This document shows, piece after piece, positions 1-6,885 of a DNA stretch of 8,823 bases; within the stretch, counting starts at the first letter, position 1, and each line of letters opens with the position of its first letter. The notes below the pieces were generated by a model that searched no databases, was not told where the DNA came from, and worked only from the letters and a program-made list of their open reading frames with translations. Position numbers and translations under genes: made by a program. This DNA comes from Bacteroides sp. (GTDB lineage: Bacteria; Bacteroidota; Bacteroidia; Bacteroidales; Bacteroidaceae). The DNA lies in contig JAJPZL010000368.1 of assembly GCA_021204375.1 (NCBI GenBank), forward strand, positions 1-8,823, in the 5' to 3' direction.

Positions 1-4
1 GGAT

Positions 5-1072
5 ATGGGTAAAGAGTCAATAGTTACAGAAGCCGTGACATTACTAAAGTCGCTGATTTCCATTCCTTCCCTGAGCCGGCAGGAAGAAGAGGTGGCTGAT
101 TTTTTGCAGGAGTATATAGAGGGTGCAGGAATGGAAACTCACCGTAAAGGGAATAACATCTGGTGTATTGCTCCTGGATTTGACTCTTTCAAGCCTACCT
201 TATTATTAAATTCGCATATCGATACGGTAAAACCTGTGGAAGGGTGGCAGCGAGATCCCTATACACCTTTTATGGAAGGAGATAAACTTTACGGATTGGG
301 AAGCAATGATGCCGGAGCCAGTGTAGTTACTCTTTTTATGCTGTTCAGGGAGTTAAGTCAGAAAGAGCAGCCCTATAACCTGATCTTTCTGGCTTCGGCC
401 GAAGAAGAGGTATCCGGAAAGAACGGAGTGGAGTCTGTACTTCCGGTTCTTCCCCCTGTAACGCTGGCAATTGTGGGAGAGCCTACCGGTATGCATCCGG
501 CTATTGCCGAAAAGGGGTTACTGGTTCTGGATATTACTGCCCGGGGTGTAGCCGGGCATGCGGCCCGCAATGAAGGAATCAATGCGATCTATAAAGCAAT
601 GGAAGATATGGCAAAGATCCGGGATTACCGCTTTCCGGAAGAGTCTCCGATGCTGGGTCCTGTAAAAATGTCTGTTACGCAGGTAAATGCGGGTACACAG
701 CACAACGTGATACCGGATAGTTGCACTTTTGTAGTGGATGTACGAAGCAATGAATTATATAGCAACCAGGTTATTTTCGATACGGTTAAGAATCTGGTTA
801 CCTCCGAGGTAAAAGCCCGCTCTTTCCGCCTGAACTCCTCCCGGATAGATCCAGAGCATCCGGTCGTCAGACGGGCCGTAGCCTTGGGAAGGAAGCCTTT
901 TGGATCGCCAACCCTCTCCGACCAGGCATTGATGCCTTTCCTATCCCTGAAAATGGGTCCCGGAAAGTCATTCCGTTCACATACTGCCGATGAATATATC
1001 CGGATCAGTGAAATAGAAGAGGCTCTTACGCTTTATAAAGAATTAATAGACGGAACAGAGATCATGGGATAA
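5..1072 (+). CDS. argE: M20-family N-acyl-ornithine/citrulline deacylase (ArgE-like)
   Basis: A 355-residue cytoplasmic zinc amidohydrolase of peptidase family M20 that removes the N-acyl group in arginine biosynthesis. All family landmarks are visible: metal ligand H71 and catalytic-loop D73 in SHIDTV, bridging D102 in GLGSNDAGAS, catalytic E134 with metal ligand E135 in AEEEVSG, E159 in GEPT, H185 in the dimerisation-domain motif AGHAA, and the last metal ligand H326 in RSHTADEY. Length is normal for the Bacteroidetes form. The ATG at 5 gives an N-terminus like that of Bacteroides homologues as I remember them, but only four bases precede it, so an upstream start cannot be excluded. Bacteroides is known to run this pathway through N-succinyl-ornithine and a succinylornithine transcarbamylase, so the true substrate is probably N-succinyl-citrulline rather than acetylornithine (inference). 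No other arg gene lies in the window. It converges on envC with 6 bases between stop codons. Confidence 0.9.
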   Translation: MGKESIVTEAVTLLKSLISIPSLSRQEEEVADFLQEYIEGAGMETHRKGNNIWCIAPGFDSFKPTLLLNSHIDTVKPVEGWQRDPYTPFMEGDKLYGLGSNDAGASVVTLFMLFRELSQKEQPYNLIFLASAEEEVSGKNGVESVLPVLPPVTLAIVGEPTGMHPAIAEKGLLVLDITARGVAGHAARNEGINAIYKAMEDMAKIRDYRFPEESPMLGPVKMSVTQVNAGTQHNVIPDSCTFVVDVRSNELYSNQVIFDTVKNLVTSEVKARSFRLNSSRIDPEHPVVRRAVALGRKPFGSPTLSDQALMPFLSLKMGPGKSFRSHTADEYIRISEIEEALTLYKELIDGTEIMG

Positions 1073-1109
1073 AAAAGGTTATCGCTCGATCCACAACTCG
1101 GGATTGAGC
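1071..1109 (-). terminator. Possible terminator of the dut-envC operon
   Basis: In minus-strand RNA the same inverted repeat (1084-1092/1101-1109) forms with one internal A-C mismatch. It is followed seven bases later by a run of six U, the complement of A6 at 1071-1076, which overlaps the argE stop codon. The gap between stem and U tract and the mismatch make it a poorer terminator than the plus-strand version. Together the two would be a shared, overlapping terminator. Confidence 0.25.
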
Positions 1110-2365
1110 TTTTCTGTCTCGCGACGTAACTGGAAGTGCAGGATAGTACGGTTGCCATCAGCCGGGTTGGCAAATACGGGGCCAATCTCCTGCCGGGTCT
1201 TTACTTTATCACCCTGCTTGACGGTAGTAGAGGCAAGGTTGCAATAGACAGAGATATAATTTCCGTGGCGGACCAGTACATTGACCAATCCGTTTAACTG
1301 GAAAACAGCTGTTACCTCTCCGTCAAAGATAGCCCGGGCACTGGCTCCTGCCTGTCCCTGGATATCAATCCCTTTATTATCAAGTTTTACATTCTTAAGT
1401 CCCGGTGCTGTATATTGCCCGTATTTACTGACAATAATGTAGGCTCCTGTTATAGGAGCAGGCAGCCGTCCCCGGTTGCCGGCAAAGGTACCGGAGAGTT
1501 CCCGGTCGGCTTTGGTAAGGGTCATACTCCGGATTGGTTCGGGTTTTACAGGGACCGGGGTATTTATTTCGGGTTTAGTCGCCTCAGCAGTCGCTTTTTT
1601 CTCCCGGAGTGCTTCTTCCTGTGCACGTTTACGGGCTTTCTCTATCTCTTCGGCTACCAGGCGGTCAATTTCACCATTGAGTTGATCGGCCTGGGATCTT
1701 CGTTGCCGGATCTCCTGTTGTAGGCCTTTCTGTTTTTTCTGTAAATCGGTCAGTAAAGTCCGCTTCTCCTTTTCCTGCCTCTCCAGGATGGTCTGTTCTA
1801 CGGAACGTTCCTGCAGCAACGCTTCTTTAGAGCGCCGTGCCTGTTCCAGTTCCTGTTTTTTAGCAAGCATCTGTTGTTGCTTTTTTTGGATATCTTCTCC
1901 CTGTAAACGTTGGTAAGTAGCATATTCCCTAACATACCTGAGCCGCCGGTAACTTTGGGCCAGGGTCTGTGCGGAAAGAATGAACATGAGCTTCTCCTCT
2001 ACCGTTTTATTCCGGTGCAGGTACTGGACGGAGGTTTCATATTTTTTCTTTTTATCGGATAACTCTTTCTCCAGGGTACCAATCTGCCTGCGGATGATCA
2101 CTAGTTCTTTGTCGATACTTTCCATATCGGAGGTAAGGGTACGGATGTAACGCCTACGCTCTTCAATCTGTCCGGTGAGGGTTTCGAGCGTTCTCAACTG
2201 GCTCTTTACATCCCGGCTGGTAGTTTGCAGCAACTTTTCACTCTCAGCTATTTGTCTCTGCAAGGTCGACCGCCTCTCCTCCAGCTCCTTAATGCGGGCA
2301 TTGGACTGGCTATAGAGGGAACTCCCCAAAGTGAGACATAGTATCAGCGTGAAAAGAAGGCGCAT
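1079..2365 (-). CDS. envC: EnvC-like murein hydrolase activator (coiled coil plus degenerate LytM/M23 domain)
   Basis: A 428-residue exported protein. Residues 1 to about 20 form a signal peptide with a hydrophobic core rich in Leu. Residues about 22-255 are a long heptad-rich coiled coil with the family segment FILSAQTLAQSYRRLRYV near residue 130, then a Lys/Pro-rich linker and a C-terminal LytM (M23) domain starting near LPAPITG. The metal and catalytic positions are mostly lost: the HxxxD motif reads NKGID (N330, D334), the catalytic His of YxHL is N376 in YCNL, and HxH reads ILH (I408, H410). A zinc endopeptidase is therefore unlikely. This matches E. coli EnvC, which does not cut peptidoglycan but activates periplasmic amidases at the septum under FtsEX control. 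The amidase and FtsX partners are outside the window. It is last in the dut-TPR-DUF4292 operon, starting 3 bases after the preceding stop. Confidence 0.87.
   Translation of the reverse strand: MRLLFTLILCLTLGSSLYSQSNARIKELEERRSTLQRQIAESEKLLQTTSRDVKSQLRTLETLTGQIEERRRYIRTLTSDMESIDKELVIIRRQIGTLEKELSDKKKKYETSVQYLHRNKTVEEKLMFILSAQTLAQSYRRLRYVREYATYQRLQGEDIQKKQQQMLAKKQELEQARRSKEALLQERSVEQTILERQEKEKRTLLTDLQKKQKGLQQEIRQRRSQADQLNGEIDRLVAEEIEKARKRAQEEALREKKATAEATKPEINTPVPVKPEPIRSMTLTKADRELSGTFAGNRGRLPAPITGAYIIVSKYGQYTAPGLKNVKLDNKGIDIQGQAGASARAIFDGEVTAVFQLNGLVNVLVRHGNYISVYCNLASTTVKQGDKVKTRQEIGPVFANPADGNRTILHFQLRRETEKLNPELWIER
1084..1113 (+). terminator. Candidate intrinsic terminator of argE, inside the envC 3' end
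   Basis: Just past the argE stop, 1084-1092 (GCTCGATCC) can pair with 1101-1109 (GGATTGAGC) around an 8-base loop, followed by TTTT at 1110-1113. The stem has nine pairs if G1088 and T1105 form a G-U wobble. That wobble exists only in plus-strand RNA; the minus-strand transcript would have an A-C mismatch, so the hairpin suits argE. It lies wholly within the envC coding sequence. The U tract is short, so the call is moderate. Confidence 0.42.
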
Positions 2366-2368
2366 TTA

Positions 2369-3211
2369 TTATATATTGATAAGTTGCCTGATCAGTTTTT
2401 CCAGTTTTACTTCGTCATACCTGGCAGGTATCTGGATAGGGGAAATATCTTCACTATCCGCAGAGAGATGAGAAAGTTCTATTCTTGCCTGCTCCGTACG
2501 ACTGCCTCCATCCAGTAATATATTCATTTCGGAAGGGAACCTCTTATCCCCAAGTGGTGTGAAGTTACTATACATCCACTCCATAGCATACGGAGAAGAG
2601 GAGGTTTGTACACGACTGGCAGTCAGTTCGGCGTGTAAGGGATCAATGGAAAAAATATAGTTAAGCCCCTTCTCCTTCCGGAATAGTTGATAGTCACCGT
2701 TGTCGGCACTCCGGCTTAAAGAAAAAAGCGGGAAATCACGGCTGTTTATCTCTTTTTTACCCGGTAAAAATACGGAGTTGGTAAAGAGAGCCTGAAGAGC
2801 AAAATAGTCCAGATCGGTTTTTATAAGCGATTTCAGTTCGGAGATAGGAGCAACCACATATCGTTTATTAATACGGTCAATGACGGTGATCTGCTCACGA
2901 CCTATTTCAATAGAAGTAGCTTCAATTTTCACCAGTGGAACAGGAGCCAGAACCGACAGTTGTATGAACTCATTCCGCTTGATCTTTAATGTGCCGTTCA
3001 AAGAGGTAGGATTTCCTTTGATCGGAAGTGTTATGCGCATGCGGGAAGTGAGCGTAGTAAAATCTGCATGATTTTCTATCACTGCTTCCAAAGCGTTCAT
3101 TCCTTCTGCAATCTCAGCCGTAGAGCCTCCGGAAACCCTTTTGGAGGATTTACAGGAAACAATGGTTACTAAAAGTAACAACGGAAGGATATTTTTTACG
3201 GATATTCTCAT
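2369..3211 (-). CDS. DUF4292-type outer-membrane lipoprotein, possibly LolB-like
   Basis: A 280-residue predicted lipoprotein. Residues 1-20 are a type II signal ending in the lipobox IVSC, with C20 the lipidated residue. The next residues (KSSKRVSGG) are basic rather than acidic, so there is no surface-export signal of the Bacteroidetes kind and the protein probably faces the periplasm. Residues about 40-60 are helical, and from about 60 to 125 there are short alternating beta strands (LNGTLKIKRNEFIQLSVL, then VKIEATSIEIGREQITVIDR, then KRYVVAPI). This pattern, small lipoprotein included, resembles LolA/LolB half-barrels; I assign DUF4292 from memory of the family and the LolB role is inference. 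The start is fixed by a 4-base ATGA overlap with the stop of the upstream TPR gene, implying translational coupling. envC follows after 3 bases. Confidence 0.75.
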   Translation of the reverse strand: MRISVKNILPLLLLVTIVSCKSSKRVSGGSTAEIAEGMNALEAVIENHADFTTLTSRMRITLPIKGNPTSLNGTLKIKRNEFIQLSVLAPVPLVKIEATSIEIGREQITVIDRINKRYVVAPISELKSLIKTDLDYFALQALFTNSVFLPGKKEINSRDFPLFSLSRSADNGDYQLFRKEKGLNYIFSIDPLHAELTASRVQTSSSPYAMEWMYSNFTPLGDKRFPSEMNILLDGGSRTEQARIELSHLSADSEDISPIQIPARYDEVKLEKLIRQLINI

Positions 3212-4989
3212 TCGTGAATATATTTTTTAAGTTCTACTTTTTTCTTCAACGTTTCCGACTCACTGCCCATCTCCAAAGCCTGTTTCCAATATTCGAGCGC
3301 TTTCTCTTTATCACCGGTCATGCAGTAGATATCACCTGCATGTTCCACGACTACATCGCTCTCCTCTCCTCCGTTTTTCATGGCATCATCTATATAGATC
3401 TTTGCATCCGCATAGCGACCTTTTTCAAAAAGTATCCAGGCGTATGTATCGAGATAGGTGGCATTGTTCGGTTCGGCTTTAATGGTCTTATAGCTCATCT
3501 CTTCGGCACGATCCAGATCTCTGCGTTCCAGTGAGAGGTAATAGGCATAGTTATTGAGTACGGGAATATTCTCCGGATTATATACCAGGGCAGAATCGTA
3601 GGCAGCGAAAGCCTCGGTGACTTTATCCTGGGTATGATAGATATCCCCCATAATATTATAAAAGTCGGACACGATCTTTTTATCTGTTGCATCATCTACC
3701 TGCAAAAGCGCTTTGCGGCTGATCTCAACGGCATCCTCCTCCCGCTTCTCCTGGTGATAGGCGATAGCCAGATAGAAATAGAATTCGAGGGCATTCGGAG
3801 TGGCCAGGATAGCAGGCTCGGAGATCCGGATCACCCCGGCATAATCGTTGGCCATGAGCGCATTACTGAGGAGTTGCAAACGGGCAGGAAGATTCTCCGG
3901 ATCAAGATCAATGATACGTTCCAGTACGGGGATAGCCTCTTCCTTCATTCCTTTAGTATAGAGGTACTGGCTGTAAAGCATGGGTATATTCGTATCTTCC
4001 CGGTCTCGTTCCAATATAGTATCGAACAACCGGATAATGCGGATACTATCCCCCTCGGCCTGTTCATTACGCATGATCAGTTTCTGCATCACGCCCAGTT
4101 TGATCTCGGGATCCACTTTCGGACTGAGCAACAGTGTATCAATCTGCGCTTCATACTCTTCTTTCCTGCCGGTAGCCTGGTAGTAATTAGCCAGTGCATA
4201 AAGAGCCAGTGCATTATCGGGTTCGGCCTCCAGAACTTCCCGAAAAATTTTATAAGCTTCATCCTCTTTTCCGTTTTGCAGATAGAAGTCTCCCACCAGG
4301 ATCTTATAGCGAAAATCATTAGGATATTCGGCAGAGAGGTTCTCTACTTCCCGAAAAGCTTTTTTTTCATCGCCCATCTGGAGATAGATACGGAATTTTT
4401 CCAGCGTAAGCTCTTCGGACTTTCCGATACGTTCTTCCAGTTTATCTAACGCTGTTATCAGTTTACTGTAATCCTGAGTTTGGCTGTAGAGGTCGATCAA
4501 GCCGAAAATAGGCTCCCGCCGATCGGGAAAACGCCGGGCCATACTCTCGAGTGCTTCCAACGCCTCGTCCCGTTTTCCCTGTTGCTGGTAAAAGCCAACG
4601 AGTGCCTGGTTATACCAAAAGTTATCCGGATCATTCTTCACAGCCTTGCGAAGGGCCTCTTCGCTTTTTTCCGGTTGCCGGAGATACAGATAGAACTGGG
4701 AGATCTCGAACAGGGCTTCCGGAGCCTCCGGATCCAGAACGATACAGTGACAAAGCATGTCAAAAGCAGCATCCGGTTCTCCGGCTGCTTTCAGGCGGGA
4801 AGCTTCCAGAAAAAAGTAATCATATTTACGCTGTTCTTCCTCGCTAAGGAGACTCTGATAACCTGCCTCCATCGGAGGATCTGATTTTTGGGATAATTTA
4901 TTCCCGGTACCACAGGCAGCCAGCAAGAACATGATCCCGGCCCACCAACCGGCGACTGTTATAAAATATCTGATTTTGTTTTTAATCAT
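3208..4989 (-). CDS. Large tetratricopeptide-repeat lipoprotein
   Basis: A 593-residue predicted lipoprotein made almost entirely of TPR units. The N-terminus has Lys residues, a hydrophobic stretch and a lipobox LAAC with C26 lipidated; the following residues lack an acidic surface-export signal. From about residue 53 to the end I count roughly 13-14 helix-turn-helix units of about 34 residues with the TPR signature of small residues at helix contacts and a Pro near the unit end (for example FRYKILVGDFYLQNGK and ATYLDTYAWILFEKGRY). The array has no enzymatic domain, so it is a scaffold or adaptor, probably at the periplasmic face of the outer membrane. The partner is unknown; the DUF4292 lipoprotein, whose start overlaps this stop by 4 bases, is the first candidate. 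It starts 9 bases after the dut stop, without a clear Shine-Dalgarno sequence. Confidence 0.88.
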   Translation of the reverse strand: MIKNKIRYFITVAGWWAGIMFLLAACGTGNKLSQKSDPPMEAGYQSLLSEEEQRKYDYFFLEASRLKAAGEPDAAFDMLCHCIVLDPEAPEALFEISQFYLYLRQPEKSEEALRKAVKNDPDNFWYNQALVGFYQQQGKRDEALEALESMARRFPDRREPIFGLIDLYSQTQDYSKLITALDKLEERIGKSEELTLEKFRIYLQMGDEKKAFREVENLSAEYPNDFRYKILVGDFYLQNGKEDEAYKIFREVLEAEPDNALALYALANYYQATGRKEEYEAQIDTLLLSPKVDPEIKLGVMQKLIMRNEQAEGDSIRIIRLFDTILERDREDTNIPMLYSQYLYTKGMKEEAIPVLERIIDLDPENLPARLQLLSNALMANDYAGVIRISEPAILATPNALEFYFYLAIAYHQEKREEDAVEISRKALLQVDDATDKKIVSDFYNIMGDIYHTQDKVTEAFAAYDSALVYNPENIPVLNNYAYYLSLERRDLDRAEEMSYKTIKAEPNNATYLDTYAWILFEKGRYADAKIYIDDAMKNGGEESDVVVEHAGDIYCMTGDKEKALEYWKQALEMGSESETLKKKVELKKYIHE

Positions 4990-4998
4990 CGGGACTTT

Positions 4999-5433
4999 TC
5001 ATTTCTTTCCTGTATGACCGAAACCTCCTGCACCGCGCAGGGTTTCGTCCAATACTTCTACCTCTTCCCAGTCGGCTTTTGCATGAGCAGCGATCACCAT
5101 CTGTGCAATACGTTCGCCATCTTCAATAACAAACTCTTCCTGAGAAAGATTGATCAGGACCACACAGATCTCACCTCTGTAATCGGCATCCACCGTACCG
5201 GGAGAATTGAGAACAGTAATACCCTTTTTAAGGGCTAGGCCACTGCGGGGACGTACCTGGGCTTCATATTCTGCAGGGAGGGCTATATAAATGCCTGTGG
5301 GAATAAGAGCCCGTTGCAGAGACTGCAGAACAACAGGTTGTTCCAGATTGGCACGAAGATCCATACCGGCAGAAAGTTCGGTAGCATATCCCGGGAGCTC
5401 ATGCCGGGAACGATTTATGATCTGTATTTTCAT
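4999..5433 (-). CDS. dut: Deoxyuridine 5'-triphosphate nucleotidohydrolase (dUTPase)
   Basis: A 144-residue trimeric-type dUTPase that hydrolyses dUTP to dUMP and pyrophosphate, keeping uracil out of DNA and supplying dUMP to thymidylate synthase. All five motifs are present in order: I AGMDLRA (22-28), [11 protein letters not shown] (61-69), [13 protein letters not shown] (79-88) with catalytic D82 and the base/sugar-sensing Y85, IV GERIAQM (107-113), and [11 protein letters not shown] (133-142). Motif V has His at 140 where many bacteria have Ser; this does not touch the catalytic Asp. Length is normal. It is the first gene of an operon with a TPR lipoprotein, a DUF4292-type lipoprotein and envC, and is divergent from dgt across 104 bases. 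The ATG start places the conserved N-terminal strand correctly. Confidence 0.96.
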   Translation of the reverse strand: MKIQIINRSRHELPGYATELSAGMDLRANLEQPVVLQSLQRALIPTGIYIALPAEYEAQVRPRSGLALKKGITVLNSPGTVDADYRGEICVVLINLSQEEFVIEDGERIAQMVIAAHAKADWEEVEVLDETLRGAGGFGHTGKK

Positions 5434-5501
5434 TGGACTGTTTGTTTATAATTTGCGAAAATACAGATTTCAAAGCAATTATCGACCTATTTAAACCTTT
5501 T

Positions 5502-5530
5502 TATATACTTTTGCAGGTAGTTTAAGTCAA
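5502..5530 (-). promoter_or_regulatory. Possible dut operon promoter
   Basis: On the minus strand, TTGACT (complement of 5525-5530) is followed by a 17-base spacer and TATATA (5502-5507), a good sigma-70 pattern in the E. coli sense. Bacteroidetes normally use a different -7 element (TAnnTTTG), so this may be chance. An alternative is TTGCTTTG (complement of 5471-5478), one mismatch from that -7 consensus, but with no -33 TTG at the right distance. I cannot choose between them. Confidence 0.25.
5506..5513 (+). promoter_or_regulatory. Bacteroides-type -7 promoter element for dgt
   Basis: TACTTTTG is a perfect match to the Bacteroides -7 consensus TAnnTTTG. It lies 24 bases before the dgt ATG, which would give a very short leader of about 17-20 bases. 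No TTG is seen at the expected -33 position (about 5484-5486), so the promoter may be weak or activator-dependent. The element overlaps the candidate minus-strand TATATA of the dut promoter by two bases. Confidence 0.45.
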
Positions 5531-5537
5531 GATAATC

Positions 5538-6863
5538 ATGGATTGGAAAAGGATCATTTCAGCAAAACGTTTCGGGATGGAGGAGTTCCACGGTTCCTGC
5601 ACAGAGAACAGGTCGGAGTTTCAACGCGATTATGACCGGTTGGTCTTTTCAGCTCCGTTCCGGCGCCTACAGAACAAAACCCAGATATTCCCTCTGCCGG
5701 GCAGTATCTTTGTACATAACCGCCTTACCCATAGCCTGGAAGTATCCTGTGTAGGACGTTCACTGGGCAATGATGTAGCCAGAAAGTTACTTGAAAAAAA
5801 GCCGAAACTGCAGGAGACCTATCTGGCTGAGATCGGCTCTATTGTTTCCGCCGCCTGTCTGGCTCACGACATGGGTAATCCTCCTTTCGGACACTCGGGT
5901 GAAAAGGCTATCTCTTCTTACTTTTCGGAAGGGAACGGGCTGAAATTAAAGGGTATGCTTCTACCGGAAGAGTGGGAAGACCTGATCCATTTTGAAGGGA
6001 ATGCTAACGCCTTCCGGCTGCTGACCCATCAGTTTGAAGGAAGAAGAAAAGGAGGATTTGCCATTACTTATACTACACTGGCCTCTATTGTAAAATATCC
6101 TTTCTCTTCGCAGGAGGCAGGAAAACGGTGTAAATTCGGCTTTTTTGTAAGTGAAAAGGAGAGTTTTCACCGTATCGCGGATGAATTAGGTTTGCTCCCT
6201 CTTAATAATGAAAAGACAGCGTATGCCAGGCATCCTCTGGTATATCTGGTAGAGGCTGCAGACGACATCTGCTATCAGATCATGGATATAGAAGATGCCT
6301 ATAAACTTAAGATCATCACTTCCAGAGAGACTAAAGAACTTTTATTAAGCTATTTTGAAGAGAATAAAAGAGAGCGTTTCCTGAAAACCTTCAATATCGT
6401 ACAGGATGAGAATGAACAGATAGCTTATCTGCGCTCTTCCGTCATTGGACTGCTTATCGGGGAGTGTACCCGGGTATTTACAGAGAATGAAGAGAAGATA
6501 CTTCGGGGAGAGTTTGAAGGGACATTGATCAAACAAGTGGAAAACCGGGCAGCTACCGCCTATAAAAACTGTTCGGAACTATCGAAAAAAAGGATCTATT
6601 GCTATAAAGATGTGCTGGACATAGAACTGGCAGGTTTCAGGGTTATTACTACTTTGCTGGACCTGATGATACAGGCAGTTATGGAGCCGGAGAAAGCCTA
6701 TTCAAAATTATTGATGGACAGAATATCGGATCAATACCAGACCCGTGCCGCTACTTTATATGAAAAAATCCAGGCTGTGCTGGATTATGTATCGGGGATG
6801 ACAGATGTCTATGCCCTGGACCTGTACCGAAAGATCAATGGGAACAGTCTTCCTGCTGTCTGA
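5538..6863 (+). CDS. dgt: Deoxyguanosinetriphosphate triphosphohydrolase (dGTPase, HD superfamily)
   Basis: A 441-residue cytoplasmic HD-domain enzyme that splits dGTP, and often other dNTPs, to the deoxynucleoside and inorganic triphosphate, controlling dNTP pools. The metal site is complete: H65 in NRLTHSLEVS, H110-D111 in CLAHDMGNPPFGHSGE, and D242 in EAADDICYQIMD; H117 is in the position of the catalytic His. The dGTPase hallmarks YDRLVFSAPFRRLQNKTQ (32-49) and HFEGNANAFRLL (151-162) separate it from other HD hydrolases. Length fits the Bacteroidetes form. The ATG is chosen because residues 2-30 (DWKRIISAKRFG onward) are conserved in relatives as I remember them; there is no Shine-Dalgarno sequence. 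It is divergent from dut, another dNTP-pool enzyme, and converges on the glsB-like gene with 22 bases between stop codons. Confidence 0.94.
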   Translation: MDWKRIISAKRFGMEEFHGSCTENRSEFQRDYDRLVFSAPFRRLQNKTQIFPLPGSIFVHNRLTHSLEVSCVGRSLGNDVARKLLEKKPKLQETYLAEIGSIVSAACLAHDMGNPPFGHSGEKAISSYFSEGNGLKLKGMLLPEEWEDLIHFEGNANAFRLLTHQFEGRRKGGFAITYTTLASIVKYPFSSQEAGKRCKFGFFVSEKESFHRIADELGLLPLNNEKTAYARHPLVYLVEAADDICYQIMDIEDAYKLKIITSRETKELLLSYFEENKRERFLKTFNIVQDENEQIAYLRSSVIGLLIGECTRVFTENEEKILRGEFEGTLIKQVENRAATAYKNCSELSKKRIYCYKDVLDIELAGFRVITTLLDLMIQAVMEPEKAYSKLLMDRISDQYQTRAATLYEKIQAVLDYVSGMTDVYALDLYRKINGNSLPAV

Positions 6864-6884
6864 TCCGGACAGGGAGAGAATTTT
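6856..6884 (+). terminator. Weak hairpin at the dgt stop codon
   Basis: CTGTC (6856-6860) and GACAG (6868-6872) can form a 5-base-pair stem with a 7-base loop that contains the dgt stop codon, followed eight bases later by TTTT at 6881-6884 in an A/T-rich stretch. The stem is short and its distance from the T run is unfavourable, so this is only a possible terminator. No T run follows it on the minus strand. Confidence 0.22.
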
Positions 6885-6885
6885 A

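Noticed and set aside
1415..1723. Open frame on the plus strand opposite envC
   Set aside because: The minus strand carries a clear EnvC reading there; the plus-strand product is low-complexity Phe/Ser/Arg-rich and has no family features.
3634..4449. A 271-codon open frame on the plus strand, opposite the TPR gene
   Set aside because: Its codons are exactly in register with the TPR codons on the other strand, so a stop can arise only where the TPR gene uses TTA, CTA or TCA. The translation is hydrophobic and His/Ile/Phe-rich without a recognisable domain, while the minus-strand reading has clear TPR repeats.
4600..4760. TPR region considered for a recent tandem DNA duplication
   Set aside because: The repeats are visible only at protein level; adjacent units differ strongly in DNA, as expected for old TPR arrays.
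5434..5537. Searched for a small RNA, riboswitch or tRNA in the dut/dgt gap
   Set aside because: No cloverleaf, strong hairpin or known riboswitch core; the A/T-rich content is explained by promoters.
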